DNA of 64,000 nucleotides from Acidobacteriota bacterium (GCA_003223025.1 QHXR01000028.1:62001-126000); one strand, 5' to 3'; positions 51,840 through 59,959 are shown, counted from the first letter of the stretch. Notes: generated from the sequence alone by a model not told the origin. Made by a program: numbers and translations.

Positions 51840-51957
51840 ATCAGGCCTCAACCCGTGCGTGTTAACACGTGATTGAACCACCTCGGCATGAGCCTTTCTG
51901 CCGAACCGATCCCGGTGATACAATCTCAAAAACTAATCTTACATTCCTCGGAGGTTT

Positions 51958-52419
51958 ATGCTCAAAGAAGGCGACAAGGCACCGGACTTCAATTCAAAAG
52001 ATCAGGACGGAAATCCCGTCAAGCTTTCCGACTTCAAAGGAAAAAAAGTCGTGCTCTATTTTTATCCGAAGGACGATACTCCCGGCTGTACGAAGGAGGC
52101 GTGTTCATTCCGCGACGCCGATGACATCTATCAAAAGAAAGGTATAAAGGTTCTCGGAGTCTCGACCGATGACGAGAAATCGCATCAGAAATTTATTTCG
52201 AAATTTCAGTTGCCGTTCGATCTTCTTGCCGATACCGACAAGTCGATCGTCGAAAGCTATGGCGTTTGGGGCGAGAAAAGCATGTACGGCAAAAAGTACA
52301 TGGGCACGAACCGGAAGACCTTTCTGATCGGTGAAGATGGAAAAATTGCAAAGATCTTTGATAAGGTGAATGTTGCCGAGCACGCCGACGAAGTGCTCGA
52401 AGCCTTTGGAGAAAAGTAG
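51958..52419 (+). CDS. bcp: Thioredoxin-dependent thiol peroxidase (Bcp/PrxQ type)
   Basis: A 153-residue peroxiredoxin reducing hydrogen and organic peroxides with electrons from thioredoxin. The peroxidatic Cys lies in [18 protein letters not shown], with the second Cys five residues on, as in two-Cys PrxQ/BCP. Other blocks: [10 protein letters not shown] and [18 protein letters not shown] sits at the ideal distance from the ATG. The next gene, a rhodanese-domain protein with an in-frame UGA, starts 4 bp after the stop, so the two form an operon with a redox theme. Confidence 0.95.
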   Translation: MLKEGDKAPDFNSKDQDGNPVKLSDFKGKKVVLYFYPKDDTPGCTKEACSFRDADDIYQKKGIKVLGVSTDDEKSHQKFISKFQLPFDLLADTDKSIVESYGVWGEKSMYGKKYMGTNRKTFLIGEDGKIAKIFDKVNVAEHADEVLEAFGEK

Positions 52420-52423
52420 TTAT

Positions 52424-52891
52424 ATGAAAGTGAAGTTATTTTTTATCTCCGCACTTGTCGCTTTGTTCGTGACTGCCGCTTGTACGGACGCGGCGAAACC
52501 GCCGATTCTCGCGGAAAATCCCGGACCGACGACGACGGTTGTGAAGGACGGAACGCAAGACGAATCTCACGACGCTCCGCGCATCTCGCTCGCCGATGCA
52601 AAGAAGGCGTACGATGCCGGTAACGTCGTCTTCGTCGATGTCCGCGACGCGATGGCTTACAAGCAAGAGCACATCAAAGGAGCTCTGCACATTCCCATAT
52701 CCGAGGCTGAGGCAAACCAGGACAAATTGCCGAAGAACAAAAAGATAATCGTCTACTGTTCCTGACGAGAGGAACACTCCAGCGCCAGTTGGGTTGCTGC
52801 AATGAAAAAGAAAGGTTACGACGCGGTCGCTCTGTTAGGCGGAACTCAAGCTTGGAAAGAAGCCGGGTATCCGATGGAGTCGGGGCAGTAG
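52424..52891 (+). CDS. Rhodanese-domain lipoprotein with in-frame UGA, probable selenoprotein
   Basis: The frame runs 155 codons if UGA at 52763-52765 is read as selenocysteine (position 114). Before it: a signal peptide ending near VTAAC (possible lipoprotein Cys20) and a rhodanese domain (VVFVDVRDAMAYKQEHIKGA then LHIPISEAE, KKIIVYCS). After it, in the same frame: REEHSSASWVAAMKKKGYD then AVALLGGTQAWKEAGYP, the expected end of a rhodanese fold. Many related exported rhodaneses have Cys-x-Cys at this point (YCxCP.E..SA), so UGA replaces the second Cys and gives Cys112-Ser-Sec114. A plain nonsense mutation is the alternative: it would leave a 113-residue product. Coupled to bcp by a 4-bp gap. 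Confidence 0.65.
52780..52799 (+). promoter_or_regulatory. Candidate bacterial SECIS hairpin after the UGA
   Basis: CAGC (52780) pairs with GCTG (52796), enclosing a 12-nt loop that contains CC..GG pairing and a GGG stretch 25-28 nt after the UGA. Bacterial SECIS elements lie at this distance, but the stem is short and was found by eye only. Confidence 0.3.
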
Positions 52892-52932
52892 CCGGAAAGC
52901 GGAAGGCGGAAAGCGGAAGCCAGAAGTCAGAA
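52891..52932. repeat. Degenerate 7-bp tandem array (6 units)
   Basis: GCCGGAA, AGCGGAA, GGCGGAA, AGCGGAA, GCCAGAA, GTCAGAA, beginning at the stop codon of the rhodanese gene; same word family as 50152-50227. Confidence 0.65.
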
Positions 52933-52940
52933 GAGAATTG

Positions 52941-53010
52941 CCCGCGAAATACGCGAAAGGACGCGAAAGAAGAATTTCTTTTTTCGCGTCTTTTCGCGTA
53001 TTTCGCGGGC
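52941..53010. repeat. Intergenic palindromic repeat family C, copy 4
   Basis: CCCGCGAAATACGCGAAAGG then ACGCGAAAG faces TTCGCGTCTTTTCGCGTATT then TCGCGGG; near-perfect inverted arms. It lies between convergent genes. Confidence 0.7.
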
Positions 53011-53038
53011 CGATCTTATTCTGCCTTCCGGTTTGCGG

Positions 53039-54376
53039 CTACAGTCTCACGATCGTCGCCTTACTTCCGTTTCTCACCGTCTCGTTCAACGCGTTTCGCG
53101 TATCGACGATCAACTTCGCCTTCTCGCAGATGCCGTGGTAGTCGATTCCAGAGTGCTCGGTACAGATGATCACGCAGTCGGAATCGCGGATGATGTCGTC
53201 GCTCAATTCCTGATTTCGCAGCGGCTCGGCATCGCCGATCGTGTACGCGTGATCGAACGTCACTTCAGGCACGAACGGATCGTGATACGAAACTTCAGCA
53301 CCGCGCGCGCGAAGCAGATCGATGATCGAAAGCGCCGGCGATTCGCGCATGTCGTCGATGTCTTTCTTGTACGCCACACCTAATACGAGAACCTTCGAGC
53401 CGTTCACCGCCTTCTTCACATTATTCAGCGCCGTCGAAACAAGCTTCACAACGTAAGCAGGCATGCCGGAATTTACTTGTTCAGCAAGCGAGATAAATTG
53501 CGAATCGAATCCATGTTGACGCGCTTTCCAAGAGAGGTAATGCGGATCGAGCGGGATGCAGTGACCACCGATTCCAGGCCCCGGATAAAACGGCATGAAG
53601 CCGAAAGGTTTCGTCGCCGCGGCACGAACGACTTCCCATGTGTCGATGCCAAGCGTGTTACAGAGACGCGCCATCTCGTTCGCCATCCCGATGTTGATCG
53701 CGCGGAATGTGTTCTCCCAGAGCTTGCACGCTTCGGCGACTCGGGCCGACGACACGGAGTGCACCTCGTCTACGATCTCGCCATAAAGCATCGACGCGAT
53801 CTCGGTTGAATCTTTTGTCACACCGCCGACGACTTTCGGAATGTTGTGTGTTTGGAATTGCGGATTGCCCGGATCGACGCGCTCGGGTGAGAACGCGAGA
53901 AGAAAATCTTCGTCGAGCTTGAATCCTTTCTCTTCGAACATCGGCAGCAAAACTTCGTCCGTCGTACCGGGATAAGTCGTCGACTCGAGTATCACAAGCT
54001 GACCGCGGCGCATGTACTTCTGAATCTCTTCGCCCGCAGCGATGATGTATGACATGTCCGGATCTTTAGTCTTCCGGAGCGGCGTCGGAACGCAGACGAT
54101 TACCGCGTCACACTCGCCGAGCTTGCTAAAATCGGTCGTCGCCGAGAGCTTTCCGGCGTCAACGCATTTCTTCACATTCTCGTCCGGGACGTCGACGATG
54201 TAAGAGCGGCCCGCGTTAATGTCGCCCGCTTTTTTCTCATCGACTTCGAATCCAATACCGCGAAATCCTTTCAGACCAAATTCGACGATGAGCGGCAGTC
54301 CGACATAGCCAAGCCCGATGACGCCAATGCAGGCGCTTCTATCCGAGATCAATTTTTCCAGTTCGTTCTTTATCAT
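53039..54376 (-). CDS. Nucleotide-sugar dehydrogenase (UDP-N-acetylglucosamine/mannosamine 6-dehydrogenase type)
   Basis: A 445-residue NAD-dependent, four-electron dehydrogenase of the UDP-glucose/GDP-mannose dehydrogenase family. Blocks: GVIGLGYVGLPL (Rossmann loop), VPTPLRKTKDPDMSY, ESTTYPGTTDEV, the catalytic cysteine in GPGIGGHCIPLDPHYL and GVAYKKDIDDMRESPAL. These fit the WbpA/WbpO/WecC group that oxidises UDP-HexNAc to uronic acid for surface polysaccharides. An ATG at 54376 is preferred to a codon 7 residues earlier. It stands alone, without other polysaccharide genes next to it. Confidence 0.9.
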   Translation of the reverse strand: MIKNELEKLISDRSACIGVIGLGYVGLPLIVEFGLKGFRGIGFEVDEKKAGDINAGRSYIVDVPDENVKKCVDAGKLSATTDFSKLGECDAVIVCVPTPLRKTKDPDMSYIIAAGEEIQKYMRRGQLVILESTTYPGTTDEVLLPMFEEKGFKLDEDFLLAFSPERVDPGNPQFQTHNIPKVVGGVTKDSTEIASMLYGEIVDEVHSVSSARVAEACKLWENTFRAINIGMANEMARLCNTLGIDTWEVVRAAATKPFGFMPFYPGPGIGGHCIPLDPHYLSWKARQHGFDSQFISLAEQVNSGMPAYVVKLVSTALNNVKKAVNGSKVLVLGVAYKKDIDDMRESPALSIIDLLRARGAEVSYHDPFVPEVTFDHAYTIGDAEPLRNQELSDDIIRDSDCVIICTEHSGIDYHGICEKAKLIVDTRNALNETVRNGSKATIVRL

Positions 54377-54569
54377 TGCGTGAGATTTAGGGTCCAAACT
54401 ACTCGAGGCTTATTATATGCGCCGTAATGGCGTTCCGATGCAAAATGTTAACGTTACCGAGCGAAAAGTCTTTCGTCAAGAGTCTGGTTTGCTGTGTTAA
54501 GATATTTGTCATCAGCCGCATCCGCGGCCCGGCCCGACGAAGTCCAGTCATCCTCGCAATCCATTTCGC

Positions 54570-55778
54570 ATGAGTTTCGCAATCGAATCGGCAAATCCGG
54601 TCGTCAAGGCGGTTATCGAAGGCACCGCGCCTCGGCCGGCGAGGCTTGCTGCCGCGCGCGGAATACTTCCTTTGCCGGAGCTTGATCTGATCGAAGTTTT
54701 GGTCGGTCTTGCTGTTTGCGACGACAGCGAGCTTTCGACTCTTGCTTATCAGTCCATCCGAACACACGATACCGAAACCTTAAACGGACTGGTGCGGTCC
54801 GAATCGGTTCCAGCGGCGATCCTGAGCCATCTCGCAAGTGTCAGCGAGCTGCCGCAGAAGATACACGAGTCGATCATCTCGAATTCAAAGACGCCGGTAG
54901 CCGCGATCGTAAAATTTGCCGGTGAAACCAAAAGTGCGGAGCTGCTCGATGCTATCTCGCTGAATCAACAGTTACTCGTTGAAACTCCGGCGGTCATAGA
55001 TGCGCTGCTAAAAAATCCGAATCTTAGTTCTGACGCCGACCGGCGGGTGACCGAAACAAAGCGCGAATTTTTCGAAAAGGAACGAGGTCAGCAGCAGATC
55101 GCGAACGAGCTTCGAGCGCAAGGAAAAGAAGCCGCTGCGGAATTTATCGAGAACGCTGATTTCGAAGGCCTCGGTCTATCAGATGACGACGCGTTCTTTC
55201 TCGCCGAACACATCATTGTTCCCGACAATGAGACGGACGACAGTTGGCTCGGACTTGAATTCATAGAAGAGATATACGAAGAGACACCCGAGCAGCGTCA
55301 AGCCATAGTCAATAAGATTCTCGGCGAGATGTCCTCGGAGGAAACGGATGTTCCGATCGAACGCGTTTCGGTAATCAACCGGATCATGAAGATGGGCATG
55401 AAAGACCGAACGAAGCTGGCGATGAAGGGTGATCGCGAATCACGCAATATTCTAATCCGCGATCCGAACAGGATCGTCGCTCAAGCGGTTGTTCAAAATC
55501 CTCGCATCACCGAACAAGAGATCGAGAAGATCGCGGCCATGCGCTCGATCACGGAAGATATTCTCCGGAGTATCGCATCGAGCCGGCAATGGTCGCGCAG
55601 TTACTCGATCGTCCACAATCTCGCGCGGAATCCCCGAACGCCGCTGGCAAATGTCATGAACATTCTTTCAAGACTTCAGCTCAAAGACCTTGCAGCGCTG
55701 GCGAAGAACAGGAACGTCTCCGATGCGGTACGCAAGCAAGCAACGCGTCTATCCCAAATGCGAGCGGGAAAGGGGTAG
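54570..55778 (+). CDS. Helical-repeat hypothetical protein
   Basis: A 402-residue, nearly all-alpha protein. Repeating 20-25-residue units carry short motifs such as ARNPRTPLANVMNIL, VQNPRITEQEIEKIA and SNSKTPVAAIVKFA (N-P-x-(T/I)-x(3)-(V/I)), which suggests a HEAT- or DUF2336-like solenoid. An acidic, helical insert spans residues 155-270. No signal peptide or membrane span. Probably a protein-protein scaffold; role unknown. Divergent from the dehydrogenase gene. Confidence 0.7.
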   Translation: MSFAIESANPVVKAVIEGTAPRPARLAAARGILPLPELDLIEVLVGLAVCDDSELSTLAYQSIRTHDTETLNGLVRSESVPAAILSHLASVSELPQKIHESIISNSKTPVAAIVKFAGETKSAELLDAISLNQQLLVETPAVIDALLKNPNLSSDADRRVTETKREFFEKERGQQQIANELRAQGKEAAAEFIENADFEGLGLSDDDAFFLAEHIIVPDNETDDSWLGLEFIEEIYEETPEQRQAIVNKILGEMSSEETDVPIERVSVINRIMKMGMKDRTKLAMKGDRESRNILIRDPNRIVAQAVVQNPRITEQEIEKIAAMRSITEDILRSIASSRQWSRSYSIVHNLARNPRTPLANVMNILSRLQLKDLAALAKNRNVSDAVRKQATRLSQMRAGKG

Positions 55779-55823
55779 GTAGGAAACGGGAAATTGACGG
55801 GAGACAAGAGAAGTCTCCCTTTT

Positions 55824-55885
55824 CTCTGTCTCCTTGTCTCCTGTCTCCTATCTCTTGTCTCTCCTCTCTCGCCTTCTGCTTCCTT
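55824..55885. repeat. Degenerate 7-bp tandem array (about 8 units)
   Basis: CTGTCTC, CTTGTCT, CCTGTCT, CCTATCT, CTTGTCT, CTCCTCT in register, preceded at 55793-55815 by its reverse complement (GGGAGACAAGAGAAG). It separates convergent genes. Confidence 0.6.
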
Positions 55886-56419
55886 TCAAAGAAACTCCGT
55901 CACGCGTCCCGTCTTCACATACGATCCGGCCAGATCGGTAAATGTGTGGCTCGCAGCGCCGATCCACAAACCTCCAAAGATCGCGATCAGTCCGCTCGAT
56001 CCGAGTATCGAGTTCGAGTAGACGCGCAATTCGCTCCACACGCGGGCGGTTTCCAAGATCTCCGGTAGCTTTCCTCCGGCGTACGACGCGTAGACGTATG
56101 TCGTCAGAAAGGCCGCGAGCGTCATTACGCCCATAAAGTAGATCACCCGGAACAACGTCCCGAAGATGAGTCCGTGCGACCACCGCGAGCGGTGCTTGAA
56201 AAAAGCGCGGTACGGAAACCAGAGGAATTTTATGAACGTCCAACGCGAATATTGCTTGGACGTCGTGTCAAGATCCGGGCCGAACATCAAACCGCCGAAC
56301 AAAAACGCTGCCGAGACAAAAGTGGCGAGCCAAAGATCTCGTGTCACGACATAGGTTCCGGCGAAGACCGGAACGGTAAGAAAGATCGTGATGGCATCAT
56401 GGGTTTTCCCGCTGGGCAT
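55886..56419 (-). CDS. DUF2227 family metal-binding membrane protein
   Basis: A 177-residue protein with four or more membrane helices. MPSGKTHDAITI, GGLMFGPDLDTTSKQYSRW, FFKHRSRWSHGLIFG and a late GAASHTFTDLA carry the His/Asp residues of the DUF2227 family, placed as in YdjM/LexA-regulated membrane metal-hydrolase-like proteins. Enzymatic activity is not established. Divergent from the UbiA-type gene by 145 bp. Confidence 0.78.
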   Translation of the reverse strand: MPSGKTHDAITIFLTVPVFAGTYVVTRDLWLATFVSAAFLFGGLMFGPDLDTTSKQYSRWTFIKFLWFPYRAFFKHRSRWSHGLIFGTLFRVIYFMGVMTLAAFLTTYVYASYAGGKLPEILETARVWSELRVYSNSILGSSGLIAIFGGLWIGAASHTFTDLAGSYVKTGRVTEFL

Positions 56420-56564
56420 AAGTTCGTATAGACAATTAGCCGAGTAAAATCAAGCTTTTTAAGGAGATAGCAGGGCCGCTCGCGATCTCTCGGCGCCTTC
56501 TGCTAAGATTATCGCTCGCCCTTTCAATCAATTTTTCCACAGGTGGAAATAGGCGCCGTGTCCG

Positions 56565-57434
56565 ATGCGTAATTTCTGGAATAAACTCGTGACCACGCTC
56601 GAAATGATCAAGTTCGAGCACACGCTATTTGCCCTTCCGTTTGCTTTTTTAGGAGCGATCCTCGCGGCCGGCGGTCTGCCAAGCATGTGGCAGATCGCCT
56701 GGATCACGGTTGCGATGTTCGGTGCCAGATCGGCCGCGATGACCTTTAATCGGATCATCGACATCGATTTCGACGCCGCCAATCCGAGAACGGCGAATCG
56801 TGAGCTTCCCAGCGGAAAGCTCTCGATCGGTTTCGCGTGGGCATTTCTCTTCGTTTCGATCAGCATTTTCCTGCTCGCCTCTTACATGCTGAACTGGCTG
56901 ACGTTCGCGCTTTCACCTATCGCCTTACTTAGTGTTCTCGGGTATTCCTACGCCAAACGCTACACGGCATTCGCCCACCTGCTGCTTGGTTGGGCGCTCT
57001 CGATTTCCCCGACGGCGGCCTGGATCGCGGTCCGCGGAGCGATCGATTCAGAGATTCCGCTGCTACTTTCGCTGGTTGTCTTCATGTGGACCGCCGGCTT
57101 CGACGTCATGTACGCCTGTCAGGATTATGAATTCGACAAAAAGGCGGGGCTGAGGTCGATCCCGGCCCGATTCGGCATCAAGAATTCACTCTGGATTGCC
57201 CGTTTATTCCACCTACAGGCGTTCATCGCGTTGTTATTGCTCTACTTTGTGACCGGGCTCGGTTGGCCTTCTCTGGCCGGCGTTTTGCTCGTCGGTGCGC
57301 TTCTCGTTTACCAGCATACGCTCGTCTCGGCAAAAAATTTAAGCAGAATGAACGCTGCGTTCTTTACAACCAATGCCTTTGTTAGCGTAATATTGTTCAT
57401 ATCCTTTTCGTTGGCGGTTTTTATCGCGGAGTAG
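56565..57434 (+). CDS. mqnP: UbiA-family prenyltransferase, MqnP-like
   Basis: A 289-residue, eight- to nine-helix membrane enzyme that attaches a polyprenyl chain to an aromatic acid. The two Asp-rich prenyl-diphosphate motifs are NRIIDIDFDAANPRTANRE and DVMYACQDYEFDKKAGLRS. The N-terminal EMIKFEHTLFALPFAFLGA is characteristic of MqnP, the futalosine-pathway prenyltransferase; mqnE lies 2.5 kb downstream on the same strand, which supports menaquinone synthesis by this route. UbiA (4-hydroxybenzoate) is the alternative. The next gene starts 6 bp after its stop. Confidence 0.88.
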   Translation: MRNFWNKLVTTLEMIKFEHTLFALPFAFLGAILAAGGLPSMWQIAWITVAMFGARSAAMTFNRIIDIDFDAANPRTANRELPSGKLSIGFAWAFLFVSISIFLLASYMLNWLTFALSPIALLSVLGYSYAKRYTAFAHLLLGWALSISPTAAWIAVRGAIDSEIPLLLSLVVFMWTAGFDVMYACQDYEFDKKAGLRSIPARFGIKNSLWIARLFHLQAFIALLLLYFVTGLGWPSLAGVLLVGALLVYQHTLVSAKNLSRMNAAFFTTNAFVSVILFISFSLAVFIAE

Positions 57435-57440
57435 TCGCTT

Positions 57441-58061
57441 ATGTCGTATAGGAAGCGAAATATTGCTTGTGTCGAATCGATGTGGAATGGCCATATCGAG
57501 AATAAACTCAACGTTTTACCGACGTTGGAGTTGATCTCCAAGACCATGGATTCGAAATTCAGCCACCTCACGTGCAACACCCGCGAAGAGCTTCAATACA
57601 ATCTCAATCTGCTCTGCAAGAGGAATTACGGGGTCCTTTATTTCGCGTTTCACGGCTCGCCGGGCCGAATTCACCTCCATAGAGATCGAGTGAAGCTTCC
57701 GGAGCTGGCCGGAATGATGAATCACCGGTTCACGAACTGGATGGTCCACTTCGGAACGTGCAGCACATTGAGAAAACCGACCGCCGTCCGAGATTTCGTC
57801 GAGCAGACGCAGGTCGCGATGGTCACGGGATTCACACGGGACGTGGATTGGATCGAATCATCTTCGTTTGAGCTTTTGTTGTTCAAGGCTCTCCACACGT
57901 TCAAGAGCCCGAGGGTTGTCATCAGACATCTGCAGCAGAAATATCCCGACCTCGTCGAATCTACGGGATTCAAATTCTTCCCCGAGATCGACATGACGGA
58001 AACCCGGGCCGGCAAGCCGTACGCCTATCCAGCGCTCCAACGCCGCGGGAAGAAGCGGTAA
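57441..58061 (+). CDS. DUF6642-type protein with caspase-fold-like His and Cys motifs
   Basis: A 206-residue protein. I recognise the overall pattern as DUF6642-like (start RNIACVESMWNGHIENKLNV). Two hydrophobic strands end in residues typical of clan CD peptidases: YGVLYFAFHGSPG (His-Gly) and WMVHFGTCSTLR (Cys), in the order and roughly the spacing (about 45 residues) seen in caspase-fold enzymes. No pro-domain or signal peptide. Peptidase activity is a hypothesis. It follows the prenyltransferase by 6 bp, probably in the same transcript, for no obvious functional reason. Confidence 0.65.
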   Translation: MSYRKRNIACVESMWNGHIENKLNVLPTLELISKTMDSKFSHLTCNTREELQYNLNLLCKRNYGVLYFAFHGSPGRIHLHRDRVKLPELAGMMNHRFTNWMVHFGTCSTLRKPTAVRDFVEQTQVAMVTGFTRDVDWIESSSFELLLFKALHTFKSPRVVIRHLQQKYPDLVESTGFKFFPEIDMTETRAGKPYAYPALQRRGKKR

Positions 58062-58062
58062 T

Positions 58063-58097
58063 AAGTTTCTAGTTCCTTGTTTCTGGTTTCTAGTTCG
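58063..58097. repeat. Degenerate 7-bp tandem array (5 units)
   Basis: AAGTTTC, TAGTTCC, TTGTTTC, TGGTTTC, TAGTTCG; reverse complement of the words at 7758-7785. Confidence 0.6.
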
Positions 58098-58131
58098 TGT
58101 TGATGATCACGGCACGCGACGCCGACGAATT

Positions 58132-58275
58132 GAGCTCCGTTAGGAGTGTCATATTGGTAGCAGCGTCCACGCCAAAATCTTAGAGCTCCGTAGGTGCGTG
58201 ATATGGTACCGCACCAACGGAGCTCAATTCGTTTGTGTCGGCCGTACTACCAAATATGACGCTCCCATCGGAGCT
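58132..58275. repeat. Nested palindromic element family G, copy 2
   Basis: Outer arms AGCTCCGTTAGGAGTGTCAT then ATTGGTAG, and CTACCAAATATGACGCTCCC then ATCGGAGCT. The centre has GAGCTCCGTAGGTGCG and CGCACCAACGGAGCTC as a second palindrome. It lies between convergent genes. Confidence 0.75.
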
Positions 58276-58278
58276 GGA

Positions 58279-59151
58279 TTACGCAAGAGTCTCAGGGATC
58301 TTCACCTTCGTTCCGATCTTCTTGTTCAACTTCTCAATAAAATAAGCCGACAGCAGCGGCGATTCCTTTTCGACATTCTGGTGGATAAAAAAATGCAGCT
58401 CGCTCAGACCTGCCTTTTTCCATTTCACGATTCGCGCGATCCATTCGTCGAGACGGTCTTTGTCGGATGCGTGATTCGCACCGACCCATCGTACGAACGG
58501 GACCGGCGTCGTCATTCGCATGTGCATCAGATCACGTCTGCCTGCGGTATCGACGAGAACATTCGTGATGCCGTTGCTCTCCATCAGACCGTATAGCCGC
58601 GTTGCGATCTCCGGATCGTTGTACCAGTTCGTCATTCGAAATTCCATCGCGATCGGCCGGTCGAACTGCTTCCAATATTCGATAAACGCCTCGACGCGTT
58701 CGAAATCCTTCGGATCGAAATTGTTATGCATCTGCATGAACGGAACGCCGAGTTTTTCTTTCAGGAATGCCGAATTCTCAGCGAACTGATCGACCTTTTC
58801 CCCGACGTCTTTCAGTCGCGAAAAATGCGTGATGCCTTGCGGCAATTTCGGGAAAAACAGAAATCCGTCGGGCACACCTTCGCGCCACGCCGTGTATTGC
58901 TTCTCCCAATATCGTTTGTAGAACGTCGCGTTCAATTCGACGGAGTTAAAGTGCGATGCGTAATATCCAAGCTCATCCTTTACGCCCTTGGGATAGAAAT
59001 TCTTGAGATCAGTCTTATTCCATTTCGCACACCCGACGAAGAGTTTGAAGTCCTGCTTCTTCGATTTCGCGAGTACCCGTTTCGTGTCCGGATGATCCGG
59101 CGGGATCTTGAAATCGACCTCGTCCGGGTTTTCGACTTGTCCGAATTTCAT
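58279..59151 (-). CDS. DUF72 domain-containing protein (longer subtype)
   Basis: A 290-residue DUF72 protein. Family blocks: LFVGCAKWNKTDLKNFYPKG, HFNSVELNATFYKRY, FLFFPKLPQGITH, VPFMQMHNNFDPKDF, PIAMEFRMTNWYND and a C-terminal LHFFIHQNVEKESPL. It is a different subtype from 44186-45019 (here Trp-Asn-Lys rather than Gln-Ser-Trp near the start). Function unknown. The frame is open upstream to 59379, but that part covers REP repeats, so the ATG at 59151 is chosen. Confidence 0.87.
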   Translation of the reverse strand: MKFGQVENPDEVDFKIPPDHPDTKRVLAKSKKQDFKLFVGCAKWNKTDLKNFYPKGVKDELGYYASHFNSVELNATFYKRYWEKQYTAWREGVPDGFLFFPKLPQGITHFSRLKDVGEKVDQFAENSAFLKEKLGVPFMQMHNNFDPKDFERVEAFIEYWKQFDRPIAMEFRMTNWYNDPEIATRLYGLMESNGITNVLVDTAGRRDLMHMRMTTPVPFVRWVGANHASDKDRLDEWIARIVKWKKAGLSELHFFIHQNVEKESPLLSAYFIEKLNKKIGTKVKIPETLA

Positions 59152-59284
59152 ATTTGAAAATTTTATATTCGTTAAGGACTTTTGGGTAGGGCATTGGAAT
59201 AATATGTCGCGAGAACAGGTCAGTCCTGACTTCGATAGCCGGTTGGGTTCGTAGCAGGGCATGCACCAACGGGCGCTGCCTCTA

Positions 59285-59342
59285 GTCAGTACCGCCTGCG
59301 GTAGCGGATGGCTTCCTAGCTCGCGTGCGCGAGCGACAGCAT
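59285..59342. repeat. REP palindrome plus a family E hairpin arm
   Basis: 59285-59315 is a variant of the RAYT-linked REP (CCGCCTGC-GGTA-GCGGATGG hairpin). Directly after it, 59318-59342 reads AGCTCGCGTGCGCGAGCGAC then AGCAT, the outer arm of element E without the rest. A more decayed REP-like stretch lies at 59220-59252. Confidence 0.6.
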
Positions 59343-59368
59343 CTGGCCTGCTCGTGCGCCGACATCTT

Positions 59369-59953
59369 GTCAGTACCACCTGCGGTAGCGGGTGGGTTCC
59401 TTAGCGATTATCATGTGGAACGACACCGATATCCCACTCGCGTACTTCATCAGTTTTCGCGGACACGGAACATGGCTTCACGGAGATGAGCGCGGCTCCA
59501 CCGACCGCCACAATAATATCTACGGCACTCCGCATATCGTCGCCAATAAGAATTGGCGAAATCACAATCGAGAAAAACTGATCGGCGAGCCCGTTAGATT
59601 GTCAGCCGCCAGACGAAGATCGATCGAAGCTGCAATTCGAGAGACTTGTTCTATCCGAGAATGGAATCTAATGGCGATAAATATTCGGACGAACCATGTC
59701 CACACTGTCGTCGCAACCGGCGGGAAGGCTGGCGAGCTTGCCCTCAACGCGTTCAAAGCAAATGCAACCAGGCAGATGCGCGAAGACGGCTGTTGGCAAA
59801 ACGACCGGAGCCCGTGGGCCGATAAAGGCAGTTGTCGACGTCTGTGGAATAAACAGAGTATAGCTAATGCGGTAGAATACGTATTACACGGCCAAGGTGA
59901 TGATTTGCCGGACTTCGACTAAGAACCCACCCGCTACCGCAGGTGGTACTGAC
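59369..59953. mobile_element. RAYT unit: REP-associated tyrosine transposase gene between inverted REP palindromes
   Basis: A 31-bp sequence at 59369-59399 recurs as an exact inverted copy at 59923-59953. Each contains the hairpin CCACCTGC-GGTA-GCGGGTGG. The unit holds only the RAYT gene and lies between the DUF72 gene and mqnE; its right end is 6 bp before the mqnE ATG. This is the classic RAYT-REP arrangement. Confidence 0.85.
59413..59922 (+). CDS. rayT: REP-associated tyrosine transposase (RAYT, Y1/HUH family)
   Basis: A 169-residue single-domain Y1 HUH endonuclease. The metal-binding HUH motif is NHVHTVV, and the nucleophilic tyrosine lies in [12 protein letters not shown]-terminal [15 protein letters not shown] is the usual first strand. 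RAYTs nick and move REP palindromes rather than IS elements. The ATG at 59413 is chosen; an in-frame GTG at 59392 falls in the left REP. The exact inverted 31-bp REPs on both sides support a recent, possibly active unit. Confidence 0.88.
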   Translation: MWNDTDIPLAYFISFRGHGTWLHGDERGSTDRHNNIYGTPHIVANKNWRNHNREKLIGEPVRLSAARRRSIEAAIRETCSIREWNLMAINIRTNHVHTVVATGGKAGELALNAFKANATRQMREDGCWQNDRSPWADKGSCRRLWNKQSIANAVEYVLHGQGDDLPDFD

Positions 59954-59959
59954 CTGTAT

